Positions 52,900-62,088 of a stretch of DNA of 64,000 bases are shown here, one piece after another; position 1 is the stretch's first letter, and every line of letters begins with the position of its first letter. The DNA comes from Marnyiella aurantia. GTDB lineage: Bacteria > Bacteroidota > Bacteroidia > Flavobacteriales > Weeksellaceae. The DNA is taken from positions 744,001 through 808,000 of the forward strand of contig NZ_CP059472.1 in assembly GCF_014041915.1 (NCBI RefSeq), given 5' to 3'. The notes under the pieces were generated by a model. That model saw only the letters and a program-made list of their open reading frames with translations, was not told where the DNA came from and searched no databases. The position numbers and the translations under genes are program-made.

Positions 52900-53310
52900 A
52901 TGAAAAAAATAATATATCTCTTTCTAATATTTTTCGTAACGGGCTATACGAATGCTCAACAGTTTGTGTACAAGCCAATCAACCCTGCCTTTGGAGGAGA
53001 AACATTTAATTACCAATGGCTTCAAAGTTCGGCCAGTGCACAAAATCAGTTTGACAACAGTTCAAGCAGTCGGGGGTTATCCTCACTAAATTCATTAAAC
53101 AACTTTACAGATAACCTGAACAGACAGCTTCTGAATGAAATATCAAGAAAACTTATGGGAGACCAGTTTGGCGACGGTGATTTAAAACCCGGTACCTACG
53201 TCTTTGGTTCGATGTATCTTGAAGTCATCCAGACAGGTCAGGGGCTTCTTATCAACATTCTAAATACCAGCACCGGTGAACAGTCTGAGATCCTGATTCC
53301 CGGAAGCTAA
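52900..53310 (+). CDS. csgF: curli assembly protein CsgF
   Basis: 136 residues. The signal peptide ends NAQ (20). The mature N-terminus QFVYKPINPAFGG carries the F-x-x-P-x-N-P-x-F-G-G motif by which CsgF inserts into the CsgG channel. Its C-terminal part (about 90-136) is beta-rich. Length matches E. coli CsgF (about 138). It would connect the fibre to the outer membrane pore and be surface exposed. It lies between the csgE-like and csgG-like genes in the same operon. Confidence 0.88.
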   Translation: MKKIIYLFLIFFVTGYTNAQQFVYKPINPAFGGETFNYQWLQSSASAQNQFDNSSSSRGLSSLNSLNNFTDNLNRQLLNEISRKLMGDQFGDGDLKPGTYVFGSMYLEVIQTGQGLLINILNTSTGEQSEILIPGS

Positions 53311-53328
53311 CAAAAACCTTGAAAACAC

Positions 53329-54699
53329 ATGAAAACATATCACGAAATAAAGCAGGCATCACTTTGCCTTGTTTCCTTCTTTCTGGTTAGCTGTACCCTC
53401 TTCAGCATTCCTACAGACAGGGAGAAATCAACGATGGGCGAAATAACCCCTTACACGCCAGAAATCAGAAACTTACCGGCCCCTAAAGACAAAGTTGTCG
53501 TTGGAGTATATAAATTCAGAGATCAAACCGGCCAGTATAAAGCGGCTGAAAACGGTGCCAGCTGGAGTACAGCAGTGCCACAGGGAACTACAACAATCTT
53601 GTTGAAAGCGCTGGAAGACAGCCGCTGGTTTAAGGCCATAGAGCGGGAAAACATTGGAAACTTACTGAATGAAAGACAGATAATCCGCAGTACACGTAAA
53701 GAATATTCAGGGTCTGAAGGAGATGCTGCATTATTACCACCACTATTGTTTGCGGGCATAATCCTGGAAGGTGGTGTTATTTCCTACGATACAAATGTGA
53801 TGACAGGTGGTGTAGGAGCCAGGTATTTTGGACTGGGTGCAAGTGCTCAATACAGACAGGACAGAATCACGGTTTATCTACGTGCTGTTTCCACTGCAAC
53901 AGGGGAAATATTAAAAACTGTTTATACATCCAAAACAATCCTGTCAACAAGCGTGAACGGCAATTTCTTCAGGTTTATTGATACTGAACGGTTAATGGAG
54001 TCAGATATAGGGATTACACAGAATGAACCGGTACATCTGGCGGTAACGGAGGCTATTGAAAAGGCCGTCCTGTCACTAATAATTGAAGGAGTTCAGGATA
54101 ATCTTTGGGCCAGCAAGCTAAAAGACCCTAACGATTTTACCAATATTATTGCGGCGTACAAAAGCGAGAAGAAAATAACTAATGACCGCTTCGCAGATGG
54201 CAGTGCACTTTCCAGCCAGCGGCCTAGAAGCGCCATTTTTGGTTATGCAGATGCGCTCCAGATTAAAGGAGACTATACCAGAGCCAAAACTACTTTAGGA
54301 GGCAAGATAGGTTACAAGCACTTCCTGACAAACCACCTGAATGCAGAGCTTAATGTGGGCGTGATGACCTTGGAAAACACCGGCATTGTAAGCAAGTCAG
54401 GTTTAACATCTGAATTCAATCTGGAATATCTGATGATGCCAAAGTACAAGTTTTCGCCTTTTGTATATGCAGGTGCGGGCATGGTTCTGTTTCCCGATAA
54501 TCCAAGATACAAAGCACAGTTAGGAGGCGGACTGGAATATCTTATGAGCCGTAATCTGGCCGTACGTCTTATGGCCCAATATGACCTTGGCTTTACCGAC
54601 GACTGGGACGACCTGGTCCGCGGGTCCAGGAAGGACCATGCGGTGCGCGTAGGAGCAGGCTTAAATTTTTACTTCGGCAACAAAAACGTTAAAAAATAA
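53329..54699 (+). CDS. csgG: CsgG-type curli secretion pore lipoprotein with extra C-terminal beta-barrel
   Basis: 456 residues, against about 277 in E. coli. The lipobox LVSC (Cys22) is followed by CsgG hallmarks: VVVGVYKFRDQTGQYK, WFKAIERENIGNLLNERQI, LFAGIILEGGVISYD and VYLRAVSTATGEIL, to about residue 275. A linker and about 160 residues of alternating hydrophobic strands follow (TTLGGKIGYKHFLTNHLNAE, VYAGAGMVLFPDNP, LGGGLEYLMSRNLAV, ending VGAGLNFYFG). This resembles an OmpA-like barrel and would give each pore subunit its own small barrel. It starts 18 bases after csgF. The fused domain's role is unknown. Confidence 0.82.
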   Translation: MKTYHEIKQASLCLVSFFLVSCTLFSIPTDREKSTMGEITPYTPEIRNLPAPKDKVVVGVYKFRDQTGQYKAAENGASWSTAVPQGTTTILLKALEDSRWFKAIERENIGNLLNERQIIRSTRKEYSGSEGDAALLPPLLFAGIILEGGVISYDTNVMTGGVGARYFGLGASAQYRQDRITVYLRAVSTATGEILKTVYTSKTILSTSVNGNFFRFIDTERLMESDIGITQNEPVHLAVTEAIEKAVLSLIIEGVQDNLWASKLKDPNDFTNIIAAYKSEKKITNDRFADGSALSSQRPRSAIFGYADALQIKGDYTRAKTTLGGKIGYKHFLTNHLNAELNVGVMTLENTGIVSKSGLTSEFNLEYLMMPKYKFSPFVYAGAGMVLFPDNPRYKAQLGGGLEYLMSRNLAVRLMAQYDLGFTDDWDDLVRGSRKDHAVRVGAGLNFYFGNKNVKK

Positions 54700-54703
54700 A
54701 ACC

Positions 54704-56203
54704 ATGAAAAACATTATTATATATAGCATTATTGCACTTATTCTTTCACTTCTTATGATCTCGTGCAGTGAAGAACTTATTGATAAGGCACAGGTTGGTA
54801 ACATTAAAGGTGTAGTGATAAAAAAAGGCACCAACCAACCTTTACAGAATGTAAAGATTTCTACAAGTCCTTCTACCGAAACTGTGTTTACGAAAGATGA
54901 CGGTTCTTTCCTGATTGAGAACGTTCCGCTGGGCGATTACTCTGTACGCGCAGAAATAACCGGCTACCTGGCGAACCTACAGGGAGTAAATTTAAAGAGT
55001 GATCAGCAAACTGTATCCATTGTTTTTGAAATGAGTGACGACACGTCCAACAATGCCCCGCCAACAGTGCCTCAGTTGATAAGCCCAATTGATAATGCAG
55101 TAGATCAGCCTTTAGCAGTGGATCTTTCATGGACGAGCACCGACCCTGATACTGCCGATGTGCTGAAGTATAAGTTAACTGTAAAAAACGACTTCGACCA
55201 GAACATTATTGAAATAAATGATCTTACAGCGAATCACTATTATCTCGAAAATCTGAAATATGGAGTTACCTATTATTGGCAGGTACAGGTAAGCGATGGT
55301 GTAAATCCACCGGCAAACAGTACAGTATTCCGTTTCAAGACAAGCGCAATGCCCAACAACCGTTTTCACTATGTTAAAAAGAACAGCAACGGAAACTATT
55401 ATATTGTTTCGTCTAATGAAACCAATGTGAATTTCTCACTAACTCCAACTACACTTAGCAGTTACCGTCCGCGTCTGAACCAAAATGCCAATCTGGTCGC
55501 ATTTCTCAGAAATGTGGGAGGTAACATTCATCTGTTTACAGCCAAGCCAGACGGTTCCGATGTTTTCCAGGTAACAACCGTTCCTGTGGCGGGCTTTAAC
55601 AGCAATGAACTGGATTTTTCCTGGAGAAGCAATGTACAGGAATTCATCTACCCAAATTTCAACAATCTGTACCGAATCAATAAAGACGGCAGTGGGCTGC
55701 AACTTATCTATACCACACCGGACGGCAGTTTCATCACAGAGTGCGACTGGAGTTATGACGGCAGCAAGATTGCGATTAAAACAAATGACGTCCATGGGTA
55801 TAATGTAAAGATTTATGTAATCGACATGGTCGGAAATACCCTACATACAGTCCTGCAAAATGTTTCCGGAGCCGCAGGCGGCCTTAATTTCTCGGTAGAC
55901 GGAAATCAATTGCTTTATACGTACGATGTATCCGGTCATCAGGAACCAAATTACCGCCAGCTGGACAGCCGGATCTTCGTGTACAACTTGCAGAATGACA
56001 CACGAAAGGACTGGTCTGCGGTAACTTCCAAAGTTAGCGGTACGAACGACCTGGATCCGCGATTCTCGCCAAATAATGCCGAAATCATCTTTACAAACAC
56101 ATCTAATGATAATATATCCCCCAGGAATATTTATAAAATTACCCTGCAGGATAATGAACGCACAGCTTTATTCCCGAACGCAGAAATGCCGGATTGGGAG
56201 TGA
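54704..56203 (+). CDS. lipoprotein with carboxypeptidase-regulatory, Fn3 and PD40 propeller domains
   Basis: 499 residues. The lipobox MISC (Cys21) follows a signal peptide. Residues about 30-110 form a CarbopepD-regulatory-like beta-sandwich (GVVIKKGTNQPLQNVKIS, LLGDY-type PLGDYSVRAEITGYL). About 115-210 is Fn3-like (YYWQVQVSDG). About 220-499 contains WD40-like PD40/TolB-type blades (TAKPDGSDVFQVTTVPVAG, INKDGSGLQLIYTTPDGS, DPRFSPNNAEIIFTN). The first and last genes of the operon are the least understood. It begins 4 bases after csgG, so it is co-transcribed, and a terminator follows. Probably outer-membrane associated; partner unknown. Confidence 0.78.
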   Translation: MKNIIIYSIIALILSLLMISCSEELIDKAQVGNIKGVVIKKGTNQPLQNVKISTSPSTETVFTKDDGSFLIENVPLGDYSVRAEITGYLANLQGVNLKSDQQTVSIVFEMSDDTSNNAPPTVPQLISPIDNAVDQPLAVDLSWTSTDPDTADVLKYKLTVKNDFDQNIIEINDLTANHYYLENLKYGVTYYWQVQVSDGVNPPANSTVFRFKTSAMPNNRFHYVKKNSNGNYYIVSSNETNVNFSLTPTTLSSYRPRLNQNANLVAFLRNVGGNIHLFTAKPDGSDVFQVTTVPVAGFNSNELDFSWRSNVQEFIYPNFNNLYRINKDGSGLQLIYTTPDGSFITECDWSYDGSKIAIKTNDVHGYNVKIYVIDMVGNTLHTVLQNVSGAAGGLNFSVDGNQLLYTYDVSGHQEPNYRQLDSRIFVYNLQNDTRKDWSAVTSKVSGTNDLDPRFSPNNAEIIFTNTSNDNISPRNIYKITLQDNERTALFPNAEMPDWE

Positions 56204-56216
56204 TGTTTTCAAGGGG

Positions 56217-56247
56217 AGTTGAGGAAGAAATTCCTCAACTTTTTTTC
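56217..56247 (+). terminator. intrinsic terminator of the curli assembly operon
   Basis: AGTTGAGGAA-GAAA-TTCCTCAACT perfect 10-bp stem followed by a T tract (56240-56247). Confidence 0.9.
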
Positions 56248-56290
56248 TTAAAAAAAGAAGGCAGAGGATTTAGAATCCTCTGCCTTCTTT
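56248..56290 (-). terminator. intrinsic terminator of the LuxR-type regulator gene
   Basis: GAAGGCAGAGGATT (56257-56270) pairs perfectly with AATCCTCTGCCTTC (56274-56287) around TAG. A at 56249-56256 gives T on the minus strand, 24 bases past the stop at 56314. It abuts the operon terminator of the opposite strand. Confidence 0.88.
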
Positions 56291-56313
56291 ATGAGTTTAT
56301 GTGGTACTACAAT

Positions 56314-56973
56314 TTAGTTTACCAGGCTGTTTTCAAGAGCATATTTCACCAGCTGCGAAGAACTGTTGATGTTAAATTTCAGCAGTATATTTCTGCGGTG
56401 CGATTCCACAGTGTGCGTACTGATGAAAAGCTTCTCTGCAATCGCTTTCGTACGTAAACCATCACAGATTAGATTAAGCACATCAAGTTCACGTGCGGTA
56501 AGTTCGCTGTTACGGGGACCTGATTTTTCTTTTTCATCATCCACACTGCATATAAAATTGACCAAAGCTTCTTTTGAATCATTACTGATGTACACATGTC
56601 CATCAATGATTTGTGCCAAAGCCTTGTGAAACTCTTCATAATCCGTGTCTCTTCCAAGATAACCTTTAACCCCCCTGTCAAAGAATCTCTTCACCATTTT
56701 CATTTCAGACTTAACTGAAATAACAATAATCTTTAAATCCGCATTAATTGAAAGTGCCTTTTCCACCAGGTCCAGAGCCTCCACCATATTCATGCTGTTT
56801 AAATACAGCAGCAGGATATGCGAATTTTCGCTTACCAACTCCCGAACCTCGCTTAAAGAACTGGTTTTAAGGATTTCATACTGATCATGAAATCCTTGAT
56901 CCCGAAGGGAATTGACCATAAAACTCAGACAGAGCCCATGTTCACTGTAAATAATTGTTTCTTTTTTCATCAT
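56314..56973 (-). CDS. LuxR-family regulator with degenerate receiver (CsgD-like candidate)
   Basis: 219 residues. The N-terminal part (about 1-125) folds like a receiver domain, but the phosphoacceptor position reads LLLYLNSMN where an Asp is expected (LLDxxMP), the acidic pair is replaced by SEH, and the usual Lys is in an unusual context (ISVKSEMK, then GYLGRDTD). Residues about 150-219 form a LuxR/NarL helix-turn-helix (SELTARELDVLNLICDG, IAEKLFISTHTVESHRRNI). CsgD of E. coli also pairs an atypical receiver with a LuxR DNA-binding domain. The gene faces the curli operon. Control of that operon is inference from position. Confidence 0.82.
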   Translation of the reverse strand: MMKKETIIYSEHGLCLSFMVNSLRDQGFHDQYEILKTSSLSEVRELVSENSHILLLYLNSMNMVEALDLVEKALSINADLKIIVISVKSEMKMVKRFFDRGVKGYLGRDTDYEEFHKALAQIIDGHVYISNDSKEALVNFICSVDDEKEKSGPRNSELTARELDVLNLICDGLRTKAIAEKLFISTHTVESHRRNILLKFNINSSSQLVKYALENSLVN

Positions 56974-57100
56974 TGTGTTGTTTTTACTAAATTAATAAAT
57001 ATTACAACACCAGCCTAATTTATTAATGATATTTTACGCTAATTTTCATAATATTAACAATTATAAAGGTTCAACGACACCGATAGGCGTTTAATAATAT

Positions 57101-60100
57101 TTAATTTAAAAACACCTCGTGTCGCTGCATTTCATTAAAGACTTCGATGAGGTCTCCGCTGATATTTACATGGGTCTGCAGGCTCAGGACCTCCAGATGA
57201 CTTTGATCCTCTGGATTTTTAACGTAGAAGCCCAGCTTTTGGTTTCCATTGAGGCCGCTCAGGGTTTCTTTAAGAAATTCCAAATCATCGCGCCGAAGAT
57301 GATTTACATCAAGCACCACCGTCATACTTTTAGCGAATTGCTCAAAAGCCTCCTTCAGTTCGCTGACCTCCGTAACATTTACAAATACGCGTCCATCCCT
57401 GGAAATCGTAAATTTTATCTTAAAAATCAGAAAACGCTGTACATCAATCTTATCCCGAAGACGCAGATAATCGCGGTCTCCAAGCCGGAAGGAGTAACTG
57501 CCGGAATAGTCTTCCAGCGTTATAAATGCAATCTTTTCCCCGCTGTTACGTCCGTCCCGGACGGTATATTCTGTTATGAGTCCTGCCACCATGTACTCTT
57601 TTGAATTATTGTTGAATTTCTGCTTTTCCCTGTAATCCTGGATTTCCTCAAAAAGACGGATCTGGTCCGGACCAAAAACCTTATCCCGAAAAGCATCAAT
57701 TTCATCAAGATTCAGGAAGTTGAAATTCCCTTTTGCCTCCACATTTTTCTGCTCTTCTTCCACAATTTCATCGCCGTCATCTATAATCAGATCTACAACC
57801 TCATCACCTTCTTCATCACCCATTTCTACAGGAATAATTACAGGATCAAGTGTTTGCAATCCGTCTTCAGGCCGACCACCCAAAATACTGTTTCGTCCCA
57901 GTGCACCCTGTATAAAACGGTACTGATATTTAAACTCGTCCAATGGATGTGCAGAAAGATAAAAACCAATAATTTCCTTCTCTTTGTTCAGCAGGTACAT
58001 ATTTGGCCATTCTGGCGCGGGATTGATTTTTGGCGGCTCAATCCTGACTTCTTCTGCGAAATCAGCAAACAGTGAATTTTCAATTTCGTTACGGCTGTCC
58101 TGGAAACTTTGGCCATAGCGAAGAAGTCTTTCAAGATTTGTTTTTCCATTATTATCGATGTCAAAATACTGCGCTCTGTGATATTTATCCACCTCATCAA
58201 AGGCTCCCGCCATTACCAAACTTTCCGCCACCCGCTTGTTGATTTGGGATGAAGGTATCCGCTGGAAAAAATCATATATATCGCTGTACGCCTGTTCTTT
58301 GCGGGTAATAACTATTGCCTCACTTGGGCCCTCGCCTATGCCTTTTATAGCACCCAGGCCGAACCTGATCTGTCCTTTGTCATTAACCGAAAACTCGTAT
58401 TGTGATTCATTTACATCCGGCCCCAAAACATCAACCCCCATATTTTTACAGTCTTCCATAAACATGGTGATCTGCTTGGTATTATTCAGGTTATTCGTCA
58501 TCACACTGGACATATATTCAGCTGGATAATTTGCCTTTAAATATGCTGTCTGATAGGCAATAAGCGCGTAGCATGTAGAGTGGGACTTGTTAAACGCATA
58601 TTCTGCAAATGCCTCCCAGTCCTTCCAGATTTTGTTGAGTCTGTCTACATCCAGGTTGTTTTTTTCGCCGCCTTCCAGGAATTTTGGATACATTTTATCC
58701 AAAGTAGCACGGTCCTTTTTACCCATAGCTTTCCGTAAAGTATCAGCCTCACCTTTTGTAAAATTGGCCAGTTTCTGCGACAGCAGCATTACCTGCTCCT
58801 GATATACCGTAATACCATAGGTTTCCTTCAGATATTCCTCTGTTTCAGGAAGGTCGTATACGATTTCCTCTGTCCCATGCTTACGGTTAATGAAGTTTGG
58901 AATGTACTTAATAGGACCCGGCCTGTACAGGGCATTCATTGCAATAAGATCGGCAAACTTGGTAGGCTTGAGCTCACGCATATACTTCTGCATTCCCGGG
59001 CTTTCATACTGAAATATCCCAACAGTTCGGCCTTCCTTGAAGAGTTGGTACGTACGGGCATCATCAAGTGGAATTTCATCCGGATTGATATCAATTCCAT
59101 GTCTTTCACTGATAAGCTTAATGGCATGTTTGATGATCGTGAGCGTCCTGAGCCCCAGGAAGTCCATCTTCAGCAGCCCCGCATTTTCAGCAACCGAGTT
59201 ATCAAACTGTGACACCAGGATGTCCGCATCTTTGGAGGCAATGGTAATCGGTACGAGATTGGAAATATCTTCAGGTGTGATGATTACACCACAGGCATGA
59301 ATTCCGGTGTTGCGGATGCACCCTTCCATTTTCTGTGCTGCAGCAAGCACCTCATAACGGCTGTCTTCCGGGTTGGCCAGAATGTCCTTCATTTCCTGAG
59401 CCAGAATCCGGTCTTCATCCCCCAGCTTTTCGAACTTGGCAAAAGCTTTGGCTATATTCATACCCGGTGTGGACGGGACTAACTTGGCTATATTATTGGT
59501 TTCAGGAATAGACAGATCCAGCACCCGCCCGGCGTCCTTGATAGCGGATTTACCTCCTAATACCGAATAGGTAATAATTTGCGCAACATTGGTTTTGCCA
59601 TATTTGTCTACAACCCATTTTATAATTCTGTCACGTCCTTCGTCATCGAAATCGATATCAATATCAGGCATCGAAATCCTTTCAGGATTTAGGAAACGCT
59701 CAAAAAGCAGATCATAGGCGATGGGATCCACATTGGTGATACCGGTGCAATAAGCAACAGCCGATCCGGCCGCCGAGCCACGCCCCGGGCCTACCCAAAC
59801 GCCCATTTTACGCGCCTCGTTACAGAAATCCTGAACAATCAGAAAGTAACCTGGGTAACCTGTCTTTGCAATTACTTCCAGCTCAAAATCAAGACGTTCG
59901 CGTATCTCATCCGTTATTACTTCATATCTTTTAGCGGCACCCTCATACGTAAGGTGTCGCAAATAGGCATTTTCACCGCGCTTTCCGCCGTCCAGAAGGT
60001 CATCTTCACGCAAAAATTCCTCTGGAATATCAAATTCAGGCAGAAGTACATCACGTTTTAATGTATATGGCGAAAATTTTTCTAACAGTTCTGAATAAGC

Positions 60101-61738
60101 AGCAAATGCATCGGGAAACTGATTGAATGCCTGTCTTAATTCATCAGGATCCTTAATGTAGAATTCCCTTGACGGCAGACCGCGTCTTTTGCCGAAACCA
60201 CGGCCCACAGGAGAACTTAGCTTTTCACCGTCTTTGATACAATACAGGATATCCTGGATATGAGCATCTTCCTTTTCAGTGTAAAACGTTTCATTCTGTG
60301 CCAGAATCTTCACCTCATATTTATCTGCGAACTGCAGGAGAACCTCGTTCAAGTGCTCCTCTTCGTCCACCTGGTGGTTCTGAATTTGCACATAAAAGTC
60401 ATCGCCAAAGGTTTCCTTCCACCACCGGAATGCCTCCTCCCCTTTTGTTTCCCCAAATTCAAGTATGGTATTAGGCACATCTCCTGCAGCCCCAGCTGTG
60501 AGGGCAATAAGATTATCCTTATACTCAGAGATCATGGCTTTGGAAATACGCGGTACACCGAAATAAAAACCGTTCACATATCCAAGGCTGGATAACTTTG
60601 CGAGGTTACGGTAACCGTCAAAATTTTTTGCCAGCAATACTACATGTGTTCTTCGGTCTGGATCGTCTTTGGTAAACTGCTTTTGCTCCGGCCGGTCTGA
60701 TATATAAAATTCACATCCGATTACCGCAAGGAGAGGCTTACGGCGGGGCTCAATCATCGAAAACTCCTGGTCTTCCGCTTCTGCCTTCTCTTTCCGTTTA
60801 ATATATTCCTCATAATTTTTCCTGATGGTATCATTTGCTTTTTCCACTTCAGAAACAAATTTAAAAGCACCCATCATATTCCCCAGATCAACAAGACCTA
60901 CAGCCGGAAAATCATTCTGTAAGGCTTTGCTGACCAAATCTGAAATATTGGTTGAAGCCTGAAGCGAGGAATATATACTGTGGTTATGGAAGTTAAAGTA
61001 TTCGCCCAGTTCGATTTCGTCAGACTCGCCAAAATCGACCGTTTTCTTCTTCTTAAAGGCAGCAACCTGACGCCTGATCACGATGGGGAACGGTGCAAAA
61101 GGTTCGGGATGACCGGTAATAAATTCCTGGAGTTCGTGGTCGGTTATTCGCAGAAGCTGTGCGGGTACAATCCCGATACGGATCATCTCAAAGAAGACCT
61201 GCGCTGTTGCATTTACGTCGGCAGCGGCATTGTGTGCCTCATCAAACCGATTACCATAAAGTTTCTCGTACAGCTCCTCCAGTTTTGGGGATTTATACCG
61301 GCCGTTTTTGCCGCCGCCCAACTGACAAAACGGAGTACCAAGCTCCATCGTGTCTGCCGCAGGTTTTTCCTGCAGATTGTTCTGAATATCTAGCCGGAAA
61401 AATTCTGCACCGGCAATCTTGTAGTCGAAATCTATATTGTGTCCTGCTACTACCTCAGCCCTCTCCAGCACCTGTTGAAATTCCAGTAATACTTCACCCA
61501 GATTACGCCCAAGTTCATGAGCCATTTTTGTGGAGATACCATGGATTCTGGTCGCATTAAAGGGTATATCATAACCTTCCGGCTTGATGATATAATCCTG
61601 ATTTTCAATTAAATTACCATTACGGTCGTGTAGCTGCCACGCAATCTGAACCATTCTGGGCCAGTTCTGCGAATCGGAAATCGGAGCATTGAAATTTTGT
61701 GGTAAACCGGTTGTTTCAGTATCGAATATTAAGAACAT
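57101..61738 (-). CDS. dnaE: DNA polymerase III alpha subunit with fused DnaQ-type exonuclease
   Basis: 1545 residues. Residues 1 to about 190 form a DEDDh 3'-5' exonuclease (FDTETTG with D6 and E8; GHNIDFDYKIAG; HNAAADVNAT). A PHP domain starts near 245 (NFHNHSIYSSL, His251 and His253). The polymerase core carries the catalytic aspartates in MPDIDIDFDDEGRD (D692 and D694), with finger and thumb regions, and an OB-fold region near the end (FITLEDYSGSYSFRLGDRDY). Fusion of proofreading and polymerase in one chain is usual for Flavobacteriia. The PHP part lacks several metal ligands (VDLGN where TDHGN is expected). It replicates the chromosome. Confidence 0.92.
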   Translation of the reverse strand: MFLIFDTETTGLPQNFNAPISDSQNWPRMVQIAWQLHDRNGNLIENQDYIIKPEGYDIPFNATRIHGISTKMAHELGRNLGEVLLEFQQVLERAEVVAGHNIDFDYKIAGAEFFRLDIQNNLQEKPAADTMELGTPFCQLGGGKNGRYKSPKLEELYEKLYGNRFDEAHNAAADVNATAQVFFEMIRIGIVPAQLLRITDHELQEFITGHPEPFAPFPIVIRRQVAAFKKKKTVDFGESDEIELGEYFNFHNHSIYSSLQASTNISDLVSKALQNDFPAVGLVDLGNMMGAFKFVSEVEKANDTIRKNYEEYIKRKEKAEAEDQEFSMIEPRRKPLLAVIGCEFYISDRPEQKQFTKDDPDRRTHVVLLAKNFDGYRNLAKLSSLGYVNGFYFGVPRISKAMISEYKDNLIALTAGAAGDVPNTILEFGETKGEEAFRWWKETFGDDFYVQIQNHQVDEEEHLNEVLLQFADKYEVKILAQNETFYTEKEDAHIQDILYCIKDGEKLSSPVGRGFGKRRGLPSREFYIKDPDELRQAFNQFPDAFAAYSELLEKFSPYTLKRDVLLPEFDIPEEFLREDDLLDGGKRGENAYLRHLTYEGAAKRYEVITDEIRERLDFELEVIAKTGYPGYFLIVQDFCNEARKMGVWVGPGRGSAAGSAVAYCTGITNVDPIAYDLLFERFLNPERISMPDIDIDFDDEGRDRIIKWVVDKYGKTNVAQIITYSVLGGKSAIKDAGRVLDLSIPETNNIAKLVPSTPGMNIAKAFAKFEKLGDEDRILAQEMKDILANPEDSRYEVLAAAQKMEGCIRNTGIHACGVIITPEDISNLVPITIASKDADILVSQFDNSVAENAGLLKMDFLGLRTLTIIKHAIKLISERHGIDINPDEIPLDDARTYQLFKEGRTVGIFQYESPGMQKYMRELKPTKFADLIAMNALYRPGPIKYIPNFINRKHGTEEIVYDLPETEEYLKETYGITVYQEQVMLLSQKLANFTKGEADTLRKAMGKKDRATLDKMYPKFLEGGEKNNLDVDRLNKIWKDWEAFAEYAFNKSHSTCYALIAYQTAYLKANYPAEYMSSVMTNNLNNTKQITMFMEDCKNMGVDVLGPDVNESQYEFSVNDKGQIRFGLGAIKGIGEGPSEAIVITRKEQAYSDIYDFFQRIPSSQINKRVAESLVMAGAFDEVDKYHRAQYFDIDNNGKTNLERLLRYGQSFQDSRNEIENSLFADFAEEVRIEPPKINPAPEWPNMYLLNKEKEIIGFYLSAHPLDEFKYQYRFIQGALGRNSILGGRPEDGLQTLDPVIIPVEMGDEEGDEVVDLIIDDGDEIVEEEQKNVEAKGNFNFLNLDEIDAFRDKVFGPDQIRLFEEIQDYREKQKFNNNSKEYMVAGLITEYTVRDGRNSGEKIAFITLEDYSGSYSFRLGDRDYLRLRDKIDVQRFLIFKIKFTISRDGRVFVNVTEVSELKEAFEQFAKSMTVVLDVNHLRRDDLEFLKETLSGLNGNQKLGFYVKNPEDQSHLEVLSLQTHVNISGDLIEVFNEMQRHEVFLN

Positions 61739-62056
61739 TATTCAGATGAAATTTCGGTAAAATTAGCTTAAAATTTCTTTAAAAAAAACTTAGCTTGTTG
61801 TGATATTTCACATTGAAAGAGATTGGAAAATTACTGTTGAATTTGAAATGCTGAGAATAAAAACTGAAAGTAAATGCCATTTGCACCATTGTAATTTGCC
61901 CAGCCCACCGAACAATGTTGCAAATAATCTTTACTTCTGTGCGATTGATTAATTCATATAGGAGTTCAAGAAACTAAAACGATAATTGGATAAATAGATT
62001 AATGGTCTGGGTTTAACATTATTTAAACATTCTCTTAATCATAAGTACAATTTACC
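61739..62056. other. intergenic region between dnaE and mntH
   Basis: About 320 AT-rich bases between divergent genes. A weak TAATTTTA on the minus strand (near 61761) could be the dnaE -7 box. No ORF or clear hairpin. Confidence 0.35.
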
Positions 62057-62064
62057 TATTTTTG
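62057..62064 (+). promoter_or_regulatory. -7 promoter box of mntH
   Basis: TATTTTTG at 62057-62064 is an exact TAnnTTTG, 24 bases before the ATG at 62089. The -33 region has no clear TTG. The box overlaps the first bases of an inverted repeat. Confidence 0.6.
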
Positions 62065-62081
62065 TTAGACTAATCTAACAA
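62062..62081. promoter_or_regulatory. inverted repeat, probable MntR/DtxR-type operator of mntH
   Basis: TTGTTAGA (62062-62069), CTAA, TCTAACAA (62074-62081): a perfect 8-bp inverted repeat from the -7 box to 7 bases before the ATG. The core TTAGACTAATCTAA is of the TTAG-n-CTAA form recognised by DtxR/MntR metal repressors. Repression of mntH by Mn-bound regulator is the expected logic. The regulator itself is not in the window. Confidence 0.68.
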
Positions 62082-62088
62082 GAACGAA

